From Candidatus Devosia phytovorans (GTDB lineage Bacteria > Pseudomonadota > Alphaproteobacteria > Rhizobiales > Devosiaceae): a DNA stretch of 64,000 nucleotides. The stretch covers positions 253,001 through 317,000 of the forward strand of contig CP119312.1 in NCBI GenBank assembly GCA_029202405.1, in the 5' to 3' direction. A model generated the notes under the pieces. It did no database searches and was not told where the DNA came from. It was given only the letters and a program-made list of their open reading frames with translations. Positions within the stretch are counted from its first letter, which is position 1; each line of letters opens with the position of its first letter. Positions 36,988 to 46,893 of the stretch are shown here, one piece after another. The position numbers were made by a program, and so were the translations under genes.

Positions 36988-38571
36988 ATGCCCAAGGTTC
37001 TCGTTTCGGACAAGCTCAGCCCCACCGCCGTCCAGATCTTCAAGGACAATGGCGTCGAGGTCGACTACCTCCCCGATCTGGGCAAGGACAAGGAAAAGTT
37101 CCTTGAAGCCATCGGCCAATATGATGGCCTCGCCATCCGTTCGGCTTCGAAGGTCACCGAAAAGATCATTGCCGCGGCGACCAATCTCAAGGTGATCGGC
37201 CGTGCCGGTATCGGCGTCGACAATGTCGACATCCCGGCCGCCACCAAGAAGGGCATCATCGTGATGAATACGCCCTTCGGCAATTCGATCACGACGGCCG
37301 AGCACGCCATCGCCATGATGTTCGCCCTGGCCCGCCAGTTGCCTGAGGCCGATGCTTCGACCCGCGCCAGCAAGTGGGAAAAGAACCGCTTCATGGGCGT
37401 CGAAGTCACCCATAAGGTGCTCGGGCTGATCGGCGCCGGCAATATCGGCTCGATCGTTGCCGATCGTGCCGTGGGTCTCAAGATGAAGGTCGTCGCCTTC
37501 GACCCCTTCCTCACCCCTGAGCGCGCCCAGACCATGGGTGTCGAAAAGGTCGAGCTGGACGAGCTGCTGGCCCGCGCCGATTTCATCACGCTGCACACGC
37601 CGCTGATCGACGCCACCCGCAACATCCTCAATGCCGAGGCCTTGGCCAAGACCAAGAAGGGCGTCCGCATCATCAACTGTGCCCGTGGCGGTCTGATCGA
37701 TGAAGCCGCACTCTACGATGCGCTGAAGTCGGGTCAGGTTGCCGGCGCCGCTCTCGATGTGTTCCTCGTCGAACCTGCCGAGCAGAACCCGCTGTTTGAT
37801 CTCCCAAATGTCATCTGCACGCCGCACCTTGGCGCTTCGACCACTGAAGCCCAGGAAAACGTCGCACTGCAGGTTGCCGAGCAGATTTCGGCCTACCTGA
37901 TGAGCGGCGAAATCACCAATGCGCTCAACTTTCCGTCGATTTCGGCCGAGGAAGCGCCGATCCTGACCCCCTGGGTCAAGCTGGCGGAAACGCTGGGTTC
38001 GTTCGGCGGCCAGCTCACCGAGACGGCCATAACCGGCATCAAGATCGAGTTCGAGGGCAATGTTGCAGAACTCAACACCAAGCCGATGATTGCGGCTGCC
38101 ATCAATGGTGTGCTCAAGCCTTCGCTGGGTGACATCAACATGGTCTCGGCGCCGCAGATCGCCAAGGATCGCGGCATCGTGGTGGAAACCACCAATCGCG
38201 ACCGCCAAGGCGCCTATGAGGGATATATCCGCCTGACCATCACCACCGATGAGCAGGCCCGCAGTGTCGCTGGCACGCTGTTCGCTAATGGCAAGCCGCG
38301 CATCATCCAGGTCAAGGACATCAACATGGAAGCCGAGCTTTCGCCGTCCATGCTCTATGTCACCAATGAGGACAAGCCGGGCCATATCGGTCGCCTGGGC
38401 ACGCTACTGGGTACGCTCGGCATCAATATCGCCAACTTCAACCTCGGCCGCGAGGACGTGGGCGGTGGCGCCATCGCGCTGGTGTCGATCGACGGCACGC
38501 TGAGCGAAGCCCAGCTCGGTGAAATCGCCAAGCTGGAAGGCGTCAAGCAGGCCAAGGCGCTGCGGTTCTAA
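36988..38571 (+). CDS. serA: D-3-phosphoglycerate dehydrogenase
   Basis: Oxidises 3-phosphoglycerate to phosphohydroxypyruvate, the committed step of serine synthesis. 527 residues, the long form: D-isomer dehydrogenase domain with NAD motif GLIGAGNIGSIVA, catalytic Arg/Glu/His regions (NCARGGLIDE, TPHLGAST), an allosteric-substrate-binding-like insert, and a C-terminal ACT domain (MLYVTNEDKPGHIGRLG) that is likely to sense serine. I chose ATG 36988, preceded by GCAGGAGGG; the longer frame extends into serC. Confidence 0.97.
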   Translation: MPKVLVSDKLSPTAVQIFKDNGVEVDYLPDLGKDKEKFLEAIGQYDGLAIRSASKVTEKIIAAATNLKVIGRAGIGVDNVDIPAATKKGIIVMNTPFGNSITTAEHAIAMMFALARQLPEADASTRASKWEKNRFMGVEVTHKVLGLIGAGNIGSIVADRAVGLKMKVVAFDPFLTPERAQTMGVEKVELDELLARADFITLHTPLIDATRNILNAEALAKTKKGVRIINCARGGLIDEAALYDALKSGQVAGAALDVFLVEPAEQNPLFDLPNVICTPHLGASTTEAQENVALQVAEQISAYLMSGEITNALNFPSISAEEAPILTPWVKLAETLGSFGGQLTETAITGIKIEFEGNVAELNTKPMIAAAINGVLKPSLGDINMVSAPQIAKDRGIVVETTNRDRQGAYEGYIRLTITTDEQARSVAGTLFANGKPRIIQVKDINMEAELSPSMLYVTNEDKPGHIGRLGTLLGTLGINIANFNLGREDVGGGAIALVSIDGTLSEAQLGEIAKLEGVKQAKALRF

Positions 38572-38595
38572 AAGCTGCAATCGACAGAGCCAAGG

Positions 38596-38626
38596 AAGGC
38601 CGGTGCGCAAGCATCGGCCTTTTTCG
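38596..38626 (+). terminator. Rho-independent terminator after serA
   Basis: AAGGCCGGTGC and GCATCGGCCTT form an 11-bp stem (one G-U) with a GCAA tetraloop, followed by TTTTT, 25 bp after the serA stop. Confidence 0.9.
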
Positions 38627-38723
38627 TTGTCGCGACAAATACTTCGTGAACCCTGTGTGCAGGTGTGGTTTGGCGCTGCAACAACAAGATGCGATCCATT
38701 TATCGCAGATTGCGGGGAAGAAC

Positions 38724-39572
38724 ATGATCGCATCGATCCGACACAATATATCGCTGGTGGTGAGTTTGGCGGGTCTGGCTGCCGGGTTGGCGGTCTTTGC
38801 CTATGGCGCCGTTCAACTGGTTGGCGGCATAGTGGTGGCCAATCTGATCCTCAGTTCGCCCGTTCCTGCGACAGGGTTCCAGCTCCCAGCAGCGATGATG
38901 ATCCTTGGCCAACACGCCATTACCGCGCTGGTGGGTGCGGTGCTGGTCTATTTCGCGGGCAAGGGGTTTGCACAGCGCTGGCGTGCTGGCCCGCCGGCAG
39001 ATGACACGGTGATCGGCAAATCGTCACTGACGCAAGGTCTCGCGCTCATCATCTACGGAGCCGGTGCACTTTATGGTGCTTATGGCATCCTGTTTGGCAT
39101 GGGGCCGTTGCTGGACGACTATCAACTCGCCATCCATGGCGACAAGACGACGGCGCGCTTCATCGCGATGGAACCTGCGCCGGATATCCACTGGGATGTC
39201 CAGCGCGTGCATTACCAATTCAAGACGCGCGGTGGGGAGACTGTCGACGGCTATGCCAACAAATTCAGCTACCCGGCGCAACAGATGATGGACAGCGGTT
39301 TTGCCGAGGTGACCTTCGATCCGCAAAATCCACAGCGTAGCGAAGTCGACTTTCACTTCTCGGTTCAGTCGGCCCTGTATTTCTTCGGTGGACAGCTGAT
39401 TTTCGTCATCATCGGCATCTGGGGGTTCGCCAAGAATGCGCAGGCAATGTCGGGCACAACGAACCCGCCGCCACCCGCTGCACGCTTCATCCCGGACGAG
39501 CCGCGGGCCATTCCGGCGATGCGTGCACCCGCCGGGTCGGTGCGCAAACAGTTTGGCCGGCGTGGCGCCTGA
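38724..39572 (+). CDS. Membrane protein with DUF3592-like extracytoplasmic region
   Basis: 282 residues from ATG 38724 (MIASIRHN), with GGGGAAG just upstream; the longer frame overlaps the serA terminator region. About four membrane segments (LVVSLAGLAAGLAVFAYG, ITALVGAVLVYFAG, LIIYGAGALYGAYGILFGM, LYFFGGQLIFVIIGIWGF). Between the last two lies a ~90-residue domain with VHYQFKTRGGETVDGYANKFSYP, like DUF3592. Family function unknown. Confidence 0.75.
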   Translation: MIASIRHNISLVVSLAGLAAGLAVFAYGAVQLVGGIVVANLILSSPVPATGFQLPAAMMILGQHAITALVGAVLVYFAGKGFAQRWRAGPPADDTVIGKSSLTQGLALIIYGAGALYGAYGILFGMGPLLDDYQLAIHGDKTTARFIAMEPAPDIHWDVQRVHYQFKTRGGETVDGYANKFSYPAQQMMDSGFAEVTFDPQNPQRSEVDFHFSVQSALYFFGGQLIFVIIGIWGFAKNAQAMSGTTNPPPPAARFIPDEPRAIPAMRAPAGSVRKQFGRRGA

Positions 39573-39635
39573 GCCTGGCGGCGCGCAGAAAGCCCTCTGC
39601 CGGAAAGGCCGGTGCGCAACCGCTGGGCTTGTGTG

Positions 39636-40202
39636 TCAGTCCATATCTCGCAAACGCGCCATCACTTTTGGGGCAATCGGTTCAAGCTCGACTAGTGGCG
39701 CCCATCTGGCGGCGTGGACCTCCTCGGCCTGATGCGCCAGCGGCAGGCCCGGATCGGCGATGAAGAGATATTGCAGGTCGTGGTGGACATGCGGCTGCTC
39801 GTTGCGCGCCTGCTTGCCTGGCACGTCGTGACTGTCGATGACGAAGGGCCGATCCTCGTCCTGGTGCCATGGATGCAGCATGAGCCCGGTGACGGCGGTT
39901 TCCTCCACTGCCTCGCGCTCGGCGGATTGCCAGAAACGATCCGAGAGTTCGTAATGTCCGCCGGGCTGCAGCCAGCGACCGATGGTGACGTGGTCGATCA
40001 GCAGGACCTGAGCGTGGTCGGGTGAGAGCACGATGGCGCTGGTGGTCAGGTGACCTGGATAGGTTGTGCGCTCATCGAGCCGGTGACCCTCGGCGATCTG
40101 CCATTGCAACAGGGGTAGGTATTCGCCCGGTCCGGCGTTTTCGCGCAGATAGCGGCTGACGATCTGGTCAAGATAGGTTGGAAATTCACTTTGACTGGGC
40201 AT
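39636..40202 (-). CDS. NUDIX hydrolase with a variant Nudix box
   Basis: 188 residues from ATG 40202 (MPSQSEFPTYLDQIV). The Nudix box reads GGHYELSD-RFWQSA-EREAVEETAV, matching GX5EX7REUXEE except that Asp stands where the first Glu is expected; Glu/Arg of REAVEE remain. Substrate unknown (a nucleoside diphosphate derivative in most family members). It starts 1 bp after the stop of the EamA-type transporter, so the pair forms an operon. Confidence 0.85.
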   Translation of the reverse strand: MPSQSEFPTYLDQIVSRYLRENAGPGEYLPLLQWQIAEGHRLDERTTYPGHLTTSAIVLSPDHAQVLLIDHVTIGRWLQPGGHYELSDRFWQSAEREAVEETAVTGLMLHPWHQDEDRPFVIDSHDVPGKQARNEQPHVHHDLQYLFIADPGLPLAHQAEEVHAARWAPLVELEPIAPKVMARLRDMD

Positions 40203-40203
40203 G

Positions 40204-41157
40204 TCAGGTCTTTCGGTGCTGGCGGCGGGCGCTCCACTCGGCCATAGCGATGCCAGCGATGATGATGGTCGCGGCAATGGCGTGATAGAGCTCGAAGGCT
40301 TCGCCCAGGATGATGACTGAGCCCAATGTGCCAAAGACCGGGATCAGGTTATGGCTGGGCGCCGCGCGATTGGGGCCGACGAGTTCAACGCCACGGGCAT
40401 AAAAAATCTGGCTGAACATGGACGGAAAGATCATCACATAGGCGATGACGGCCCAGACTGTCGGCGACATGGTGGGAATGGTGGCAAAGGCGGCGATGCC
40501 CGGGCCAAAAAGCTGCAGCATGATCAGCCCGGTGATCGCGGCGCCGGCAAAGGCCACGGCCATGAAGCTCATCATATGCACCGGCGGGCGAAAGCGCAGG
40601 GCTAGCGTATAGCCGGTATAGGCAAGGCAGGCGAGAATCACGAAGCCGTCGCCGATATTGATGTCGAGCGACAGGATGCGGCCGAGGTCGCCATGCGTTG
40701 AGGTCAGCAGGACGCCGATGATGGCCACGATCATGCCCAGCACCTGCAATGGCCAGACACGGGCGCGGAAAACCATGAAATTGGCAGCCAGAATCATCAA
40801 TGGCAGCGAGCCCTGGACGATGGCGGCATTAACGCCGCTCGTCGTGCTCAGTCCGATATAGAGCAGTGCGTTGAAAAGGGCATAGCCGATGGCCCCATAG
40901 GCCATCAGCAGCAGCCAGGTGCGCCTGATCACTGGCCAATCCGCGCTCAGGAAGCGCCAGGAGAAGGGCAGGATGAATGCCGTTGCGCCCACGCAGCGGG
41001 CGGCCAGCAGCAGGAAGGGGTCGATTTCCCCGACCACCAGTTTGGCTGCCACGACATTTCCACCCCAGAAAAGCGGGGCGAGAATGAGCAGCAGATAGGG
41101 CTGATCGAGAATTTGAGCGGAAATGCCGCGATTTTGCTGGTCTTGCGGCTTTGTCAT
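40204..41157 (-). CDS. EamA/DMT-family transporter
   Basis: 317 residues from ATG 41157 (MTKPQDQQNRG). Ten membrane segments in two EamA repeats (LILAPLFWGGNVVAAKLVVGE; AIIGVLLTSTHGDL; GDGFVILACLAYTGYTLAL). Inner membrane metabolite/drug exporter; substrate unknown. Upstream it faces purA across a 159-bp divergent region. Confidence 0.92.
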   Translation of the reverse strand: MTKPQDQQNRGISAQILDQPYLLLILAPLFWGGNVVAAKLVVGEIDPFLLLAARCVGATAFILPFSWRFLSADWPVIRRTWLLLMAYGAIGYALFNALLYIGLSTTSGVNAAIVQGSLPLMILAANFMVFRARVWPLQVLGMIVAIIGVLLTSTHGDLGRILSLDINIGDGFVILACLAYTGYTLALRFRPPVHMMSFMAVAFAGAAITGLIMLQLFGPGIAAFATIPTMSPTVWAVIAYVMIFPSMFSQIFYARGVELVGPNRAAPSHNLIPVFGTLGSVIILGEAFELYHAIAATIIIAGIAMAEWSARRQHRKT

Positions 41158-41316
41158 CGGGACCCGAGTGATGTAAGGACAGTCGGACTTAGCAGTTATT
41201 CGGTCGCGATAAAACTTTGGCAAAGGCGACCGGGGTGACAGACGTCCAAATGGGGAAGGGTGCGGCAAAGCTGCCGGGCCCCTTATGTCGCGCCTATCCT
41301 GGAGAAGGTTTTTTGC

Positions 41317-42606
41317 ATGGCTAATGTGGTTGTCGTCGGCTCGCAGTGGGGCGACGAGGGCAAGGGCAAGATTGTTGACTGGCTCTCCGAGCGTGCCGAT
41401 GTCGTGGTGCGCTATCATGGCGGCCACAATGCCGGCCACACCCTGGTCATCGATGGCGTGAGCTACAAGCTTGCGCTGCTGCCCTCGGGCCTGGTCCAGG
41501 GCAAGCTTTCGGTCATCGGCAATGGCGTCGTGGTGGATCCGCATCATTTCGTCACCGAGATGGAAAAGCTGCGCGGGCAGGGCGTCACCATCACGCCCGA
41601 GATCCTGCGCATTGCCGACAATGCTCCGCTGATCCTGTCGCTGCATCGCGAGCTCGACGGAATCCGCGAAGACGCCAATGCCGGCCTCAAGATCGGCACC
41701 ACCCGCCGCGGCATCGGCCCGGCCTATGAGGACAAGGTTGGCCGCCGCGCCATCCGCCTGATCGACCTCAGCGAACCCGAAACGCTGATGCCCAAGATCG
41801 AGCGCCTGCTGACCCATCACAATGCCTTGCGTCGCGGCATCGGTCTCGTCGAGATCGAAGCGCAGACAATCTATGACGAGCTGTTGGCCGTCGCCGACAC
41901 CATCCTGCCCTTCATGGACCAGGTGTGGAAGGTGCTGGACGACAAGCGCCGCGCCGGCGCCCGAATCCTGTTTGAAGGCGCACAGGGTGCGCTACTCGAC
42001 AATGACCACGGCACCTATCCCTTCGTGACCTCGTCCAACACGGTGGCCGGCCAGGCTGCCGCCGGTTCGGGCCTTGGTCCAACCGCCATCCACTATGTGC
42101 TGGGGATCACCAAGGCCTATACGACCCGCGTGGGCGAAGGCCCGTTCCCCTGCGAACTCGACGACGAGATCGGCCGGCATCTGGCGACCGTCGGTCGCGA
42201 AGTGGGCGTCAACACCGGCCGTCCGCGCCGCTGCGGCTGGTTCGACGCCGTGCTGGTGCGCCAGACGGTCAAGACGTCGGGCATTACCGGCATCGCGCTG
42301 ACCAAGCTCGATGTTCTGGATGGTCTGAAGGAGATCAAGGTCTGCGTCGGCTACGAGCTGGACGGATCACGCATTGATTACTTGCCTGCCTCAATGGGGG
42401 CACAGGCCCGGGTTAAGCCGATTTACGAGACTCTGGAAGGCTGGTCCGAGACCACGGCTGGTGCGCGCAGCTGGGCGGATCTGCCGGCTCAGGCTATCAA
42501 ATATGTCCGGTATATCGAAGAGCAGATCGGTGCGCCGGTCGCCATGCTCTCGACGAGCCCGGAACGTCTGGATACCATCCTTGTCGTTGACCCATTCCAA
42601 GACTGA
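41317..42606 (+). CDS. purA: Adenylosuccinate synthetase
   Basis: Condenses IMP and aspartate with GTP to adenylosuccinate in AMP synthesis. 429 residues. GSQWGDEGKGK (catalytic Asp), GGHNAGHT (catalytic His), GTTRRGIGPAYEDK and FEGAQGALLDNDHGTYP are the purA hallmarks. I chose ATG 41317 (MANVVVVGSQ) with GGAGAAGG upstream; the longer frame is intergenic. Confidence 0.98.
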   Translation: MANVVVVGSQWGDEGKGKIVDWLSERADVVVRYHGGHNAGHTLVIDGVSYKLALLPSGLVQGKLSVIGNGVVVDPHHFVTEMEKLRGQGVTITPEILRIADNAPLILSLHRELDGIREDANAGLKIGTTRRGIGPAYEDKVGRRAIRLIDLSEPETLMPKIERLLTHHNALRRGIGLVEIEAQTIYDELLAVADTILPFMDQVWKVLDDKRRAGARILFEGAQGALLDNDHGTYPFVTSSNTVAGQAAAGSGLGPTAIHYVLGITKAYTTRVGEGPFPCELDDEIGRHLATVGREVGVNTGRPRRCGWFDAVLVRQTVKTSGITGIALTKLDVLDGLKEIKVCVGYELDGSRIDYLPASMGAQARVKPIYETLEGWSETTAGARSWADLPAQAIKYVRYIEEQIGAPVAMLSTSPERLDTILVVDPFQD

Positions 42607-42654
42607 TAATTTTTGTTAAAACGTGTCGCTGCAATTGTGAGTACCAAGTAACCA

Positions 42655-44643
42655 ATGGCGGACTACAAGGAGCTGTTGCGCCGGGCCATCTCGGCGCTTC
42701 CGGAGAATAATGGGGCCGCCCGCAGGGCAGTCTACGAGAAGGCGCGTTCGGCCCTGGTCGGACAATTGCGCGCCATTACGCCCCCATTGCCGGCGCGTGA
42801 CATTACCCAGCATCGCCTGCAGCTCGAAGATTGTATCCGTCAGGTCGAGCACGAAGCCAGCGAGGCGGTGATCTCGCTGGGGCGCGAGGGTTTCCCGACG
42901 CGCTCTGCCACGCCAGCCCCAGCCGCGCCCATCGAGCCGCCGCGCCCCGCGCCGGTTGCCGCAGCGCCGGTTGAAGAGCCGCAGCCAGTTGAACTGCCCC
43001 AGGCAGTCGAGACGCAAAAGGCGGTCGAGACGCCGCGCTTTGCTGCGCCGGCTGAGCCTGCGCCGGTCGAGACTGCTTCGGTCATCGAGCCGCCTGCGGA
43101 TGACGAGCCGGAAGAGCCGATCGTTGCCGGCAAGTCGATCGAAGAGATCATTTCGGAGGCTGCAGAATCGGCTGGTGCGCCGGTCAAGCTGGTCAAGACG
43201 GAAGACACGCCGAGCCTCGACGCCAAGCCGGACCTGCGGGCGATACCTTCCATCGTTGCGCGTGGACCCAGTTCGCCGCTGCTGCCGCCGTCCAATGTGC
43301 GCCCGATCGATGGGCTGCGTTCGCCCGGCCCTGAGCCGCGCCGCGATGCAGCGCCGCTGGCCGCCAATGCCATGGTCGAGCCGCTGCGCACCTCGACGCG
43401 CGTCGAGCCGTTGCTGGGCAACCAGGCGACCGCGCGTCAGCAGGTGATTGCGCCGATCGCGGTGGATGTGCCGGTTGAGCCGGCGCTGTCCACGGTGCGC
43501 GAAGTCGAAGTCGAGCCCGATGCCAATGAGGCACAGGGCGTCATTGAGCGCGCCATAGAGACGCTGGATCGCGAAGCGCGTGGCGAAACCACGCCGGCAC
43601 GTCCGGACCTCCCCGATACGAGCTTTGCCGCTGCCGCCAATGCGCCCGCCGGCGACACTTTTGCCGAGCTGCCGCCGCAGCGCGGTGGTGCGGGCCTGAC
43701 CATCTTCCTCGTCGTCTTTGCGATTCTGTTGGCGGGTGCCGGCGGTGCGGGCTTCTGGGCCTGGCGCGAAGGCTATGTCGATCTCGACCAGATGTTCGGA
43801 CAGGCGCAGGCGCCGGTCACCGACACGGCGACTCCGACAAACAATACGCCGACGCTTGATCCGGTGCAGTCCGATACGACAACCGGTCCAGGCAATACGG
43901 CGGCGACGCCAACCAACGAGCAGACCGATACCGAACTCAATGGGCTGCAGATGGAAGACCGGCTCGAGCCAACGCCCGAGGCGGTGACGCCGGCGCCGGG
44001 CCAGGCGACTTTGCCGAGCATCGAGACGGGTGACGACAAGACGGAAGAACGCCTGCCCGGCTCGACGGCTGCGGCTACCGATGATCCGGCGGCGTCGGTT
44101 GACCCGGCCGATCTTGCCGGCAGCCAGTCGCTGCTGCTCGAAGCCAGCCAGGGTGGCGCAACCGGCGCTGTTCCCTTCTCGGGCACGGTGGAATGGAGCG
44201 AGGGCGTCGATGAGTTGGGCCTGCCCACCATCCAGGGTACGGCCAGCATTCCGGCGCGTAACCTCAGTGTCGAAATCACGCTGCGCAAGAATTCCGATCC
44301 GAGCCTGCCGGCCAGCCATCTGATGGAAGTCAATTTCAACGTCAGCGACACTTTCATCGGTGGCAGCATTGCCAACCTGCCCGGCGTGCTGCTCAAGGAT
44401 GAGGAACTGGTGCCGGGTACGGCGCTGGTCGGTGCCTCGGCGCGCGTCGTGGGAAATTCCTTCCTGTTTGCGCTGAGCGCCACACAGGCGGACCAGACGA
44501 CCAATACGGATCTGCTGGAAAACCGCCGCTGGATGGATCTGGCCGTGGTCTATGGCACGGGCCGCAATGCCATCATCACCCTCGAGAAGGATGACGAGGC
44601 GCAGACGCTGTTCGAACGCGTGTTCACTGCCTGGAATGAATAA
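42655..44643 (+). CDS. Large Pro/Ala-rich single-pass membrane protein, function unknown
   Basis: 662 residues. An N-terminal ~75-residue helical region (MADYKELLRRAISALPENNG) with a cysteine is followed by a long Pro/Ala/Glu-rich disordered stretch (about 80-340). One membrane segment (LTIFLVVFAILLAGAGGAGFW, about 346-366) is followed by a second low-complexity stretch and a folded C-terminal domain of ~150 residues (VPFSGTVEWSEGVDELGLPT; LRKNSDPSLPASHLMEVNF). The C-terminal part is probably periplasmic. It follows purA by 48 bp without a terminator. No family recognised. Confidence 0.85.
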   Translation: MADYKELLRRAISALPENNGAARRAVYEKARSALVGQLRAITPPLPARDITQHRLQLEDCIRQVEHEASEAVISLGREGFPTRSATPAPAAPIEPPRPAPVAAAPVEEPQPVELPQAVETQKAVETPRFAAPAEPAPVETASVIEPPADDEPEEPIVAGKSIEEIISEAAESAGAPVKLVKTEDTPSLDAKPDLRAIPSIVARGPSSPLLPPSNVRPIDGLRSPGPEPRRDAAPLAANAMVEPLRTSTRVEPLLGNQATARQQVIAPIAVDVPVEPALSTVREVEVEPDANEAQGVIERAIETLDREARGETTPARPDLPDTSFAAAANAPAGDTFAELPPQRGGAGLTIFLVVFAILLAGAGGAGFWAWREGYVDLDQMFGQAQAPVTDTATPTNNTPTLDPVQSDTTTGPGNTAATPTNEQTDTELNGLQMEDRLEPTPEAVTPAPGQATLPSIETGDDKTEERLPGSTAAATDDPAASVDPADLAGSQSLLLEASQGGATGAVPFSGTVEWSEGVDELGLPTIQGTASIPARNLSVEITLRKNSDPSLPASHLMEVNFNVSDTFIGGSIANLPGVLLKDEELVPGTALVGASARVVGNSFLFALSATQADQTTNTDLLENRRWMDLAVVYGTGRNAIITLEKDDEAQTLFERVFTAWNE

Positions 44644-44658
44644 GAGCATGGCGGCCGG

Positions 44659-45297
44659 TCAGGTCGCCATGAGCTTGCCCTCCCTTAGTAGATAGCGCCG
44701 CTTCGCCAGGGCCGCGACATCGTCGGCGTGGTGGCTGACGAGGATCGTGTGCCAGCCGTGACGCACGGTCAGGGTGCGGACCAATTCGCGGATCAGGGCA
44801 CGGGTCTCATCGTCGAGTGCCGAAAAAGGTTCGTCAAGCAGGAGGATGGGCCGCGCCCGCAGCAGGGTTCGCGCTAGCGCCACGCGCTGCTTCTGTCCGC
44901 CCGAGAGCGTGCCGGCCTGCTGGTCGCCCAGCCCATCGAGACCAACTTCCGCCAAGGCTGCAGCCACCTGCTGCTGCGCGGTCTGTTTGTCCGTGCCCGC
45001 GGGCAGGCCAAGGGCGACATTCCTGCCGGCGCTCAGATGTTCGAAGAGGCTTTCCGACTGCAGCAGCAGGGATAGCGGGCGTTCCTCGGGGCGCAGCGGG
45101 ACAAGGTCCTGATGATCGAGCTGGATGCTGCCCGCGATGGGCGTCAGGAAGCCGGCGAGCAGGTCGAGCAAGGTGGATTTGCCCGAGCCGCTGGCGCCGG
45201 AAATGGCGGTAACCTCGCGCGGATGCGCGGTCAGCGAGAAGTCGTAGCGCTGGGCCTGTCCGGGATGGCTGAAGGTCAGCCTGTCAACGATGAGCAT
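44659..45297 (-). CDS. thiQ: Thiamine ABC transporter ATPase
   Basis: 212 residues from ATG 45297 (MLIVDRLTFSH). Walker A SGASGSGKST, signature LSGGQKQR and Walker B LLLDEPFSALD are intact. A short ATPase with no regulatory domain matches ThiQ. It overlaps the thiP 3' end and is the last gene of thiBPQ, behind a TPP riboswitch. Confidence 0.93.
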   Translation of the reverse strand: MLIVDRLTFSHPGQAQRYDFSLTAHPREVTAISGASGSGKSTLLDLLAGFLTPIAGSIQLDHQDLVPLRPEERPLSLLLQSESLFEHLSAGRNVALGLPAGTDKQTAQQQVAAALAEVGLDGLGDQQAGTLSGGQKQRVALARTLLRARPILLLDEPFSALDDETRALIRELVRTLTVRHGWHTILVSHHADDVAALAKRRYLLREGKLMAT

Positions 45298-46888
45298 TGG
45301 CAATTCTTTCAAACAGGCGCGGCAGCAGGACGAAGGCGGCAATGGTGCCCAGCAGCAGAATGGCAGCAATAGCGGCGGCGTCATTGCTGCGATAAGAGCC
45401 GAGCGCGCGGAACATCATCAGCGGCAGGGTCTGGAAATCCTGCGTGCCGAAGAGGGCGATGACGCCTAGATCGCCGAGCGAAAAGCAAAAGGACAGCGCC
45501 AGCATCACGCCGATATCGCGGCCCAGCAGGGGATATTCCACTGCAGCGAACTGGCGCCAGCCGGAGAGGCCGAGCGAACGGATCAGCTTGCCCCGAGTGC
45601 GGGCGATGGCTTCGAGCGGCGGGCCGAGCGTTGCCATGGCGAAGGGCAGGGCGAGGAGGCTATTGGCCAGGATGACGACAAAGGGCGCAGCCGTGGCGGG
45701 AGCGATGCCGAGCTGGCGGACCAGGAGGAAAAAGCCGAGGGAGAGCACCACAGCCGGGACGGCGAGATAGGCGAAGGCGGGCATGCCGAGCAGGGTGCGC
45801 AGCGTGCCGCTGCCGGTGGCGGCGCGGCCGAGGGCGAGGGCGAGTGTCAGGCCGAGGGTCAGGAGCGCCGAGGTGGCGCCGATGACGACGCTGCTCAGGA
45901 GCGCCCACCAGAAGGCGGGGCGCGTCAGGATGCGATCGAGGCCTGAGCTCAGCCCTTCGATCAGCACCGATAGCAGCGGCAGGACGAAGCCGATGAGGCA
46001 AAGCAGCAGAACGAGGATCTGCAGGGCTTGGGCCAGGCCATGGTCGCGCCAGCGCGGGACGGTGGAGGCGCCGAAGCTGGTGGGGATGGGGGCGAGGGCC
46101 GAGGCGGCGAGGATGACGAGGGAGCAGACGGCGATCTGCGTGGCAGCGAGCCAGACGGCGCCGATCAGGTCAAAATCCTGGCGCACGGCAGCGTAGATGG
46201 CGACTTCGAGCGTCTGGTTGGCGGGGCCGCCGCCGAGCATCAGGACGATGGGGAAGCTGGTGAAAGCGAGGAGGAAAATGATGGCGGCGAGGCCGGGGAC
46301 GGTGCCGCGCAGGGCGGGCCAGTCGAGCAGGGCAAGGCGTTGCCGGGCGTTGAGGCCGAGCGACTGACCCATCTTGAGGCGGGCAGAGGGAATGGCATCG
46401 AGCCGGGCCAGCATGATGCGGGCGGCAAAGGCGCCGTCGAGCACGACATGGGCGAGCAGAATGCCCGAGAGGCCGAAGGCCGGATTGCCGAGCGGGAAGC
46501 CGAAGAGGGTTTCGCTCAACTGGTTGATCCAGCCGTTGCGACCCCAGATCGAGAGGAGGCCAAAGGCGATGATCATGCCGGGCGTGACGATGGCGGAGGC
46601 GAAAAGACCGACGACGAGATCGCGGCCGGGAAAGCGCAGGCGATTGAGCGCCCAGGCGAGGGCTGCGCCGACCAGCAGGGAGAGGATCGTGGTGAGGCCG
46701 GCCTGGAGGCTGGTCATGCGCAGGAGGTGGGGGATGTCGACACGGGCACCAGTGCTGTCGCCGGTGGCGGCTGCGACCAGTGCCCAGAGCACGAGGGCGA
46801 TCAATCCCGCAATCGCGGCGGCCAAGGAAATGGCCGTCGCGATGCGGAGGGGACGATGGGGCAGGGTCAGCATGCTTGTCCCCGACAT
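45284..46888 (-). CDS. thiP: Thiamine ABC transporter permease (fused two-domain)
   Basis: 534 residues with about 12 membrane segments: both halves of the permease are fused in one chain, as typical for ThiP. EAA loops are visible in each half (ARLKMGQSLGLNARQRLALLDWPALRG; IRSLGLSGWRQFAAVEYPLLG). The start at ATG 46888 follows the thiB stop by 5 bp; an alternative ATG (MLTLPH) lies five codons later. Confidence 0.94.
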   Translation of the reverse strand: MSGTSMLTLPHRPLRIATAISLAAAIAGLIALVLWALVAAATGDSTGARVDIPHLLRMTSLQAGLTTILSLLVGAALAWALNRLRFPGRDLVVGLFASAIVTPGMIIAFGLLSIWGRNGWINQLSETLFGFPLGNPAFGLSGILLAHVVLDGAFAARIMLARLDAIPSARLKMGQSLGLNARQRLALLDWPALRGTVPGLAAIIFLLAFTSFPIVLMLGGGPANQTLEVAIYAAVRQDFDLIGAVWLAATQIAVCSLVILAASALAPIPTSFGASTVPRWRDHGLAQALQILVLLLCLIGFVLPLLSVLIEGLSSGLDRILTRPAFWWALLSSVVIGATSALLTLGLTLALALGRAATGSGTLRTLLGMPAFAYLAVPAVVLSLGFFLLVRQLGIAPATAAPFVVILANSLLALPFAMATLGPPLEAIARTRGKLIRSLGLSGWRQFAAVEYPLLGRDIGVMLALSFCFSLGDLGVIALFGTQDFQTLPLMMFRALGSYRSNDAAAIAAILLLGTIAAFVLLPRLFERIANAHR

Positions 46889-46893
46889 GGTGC

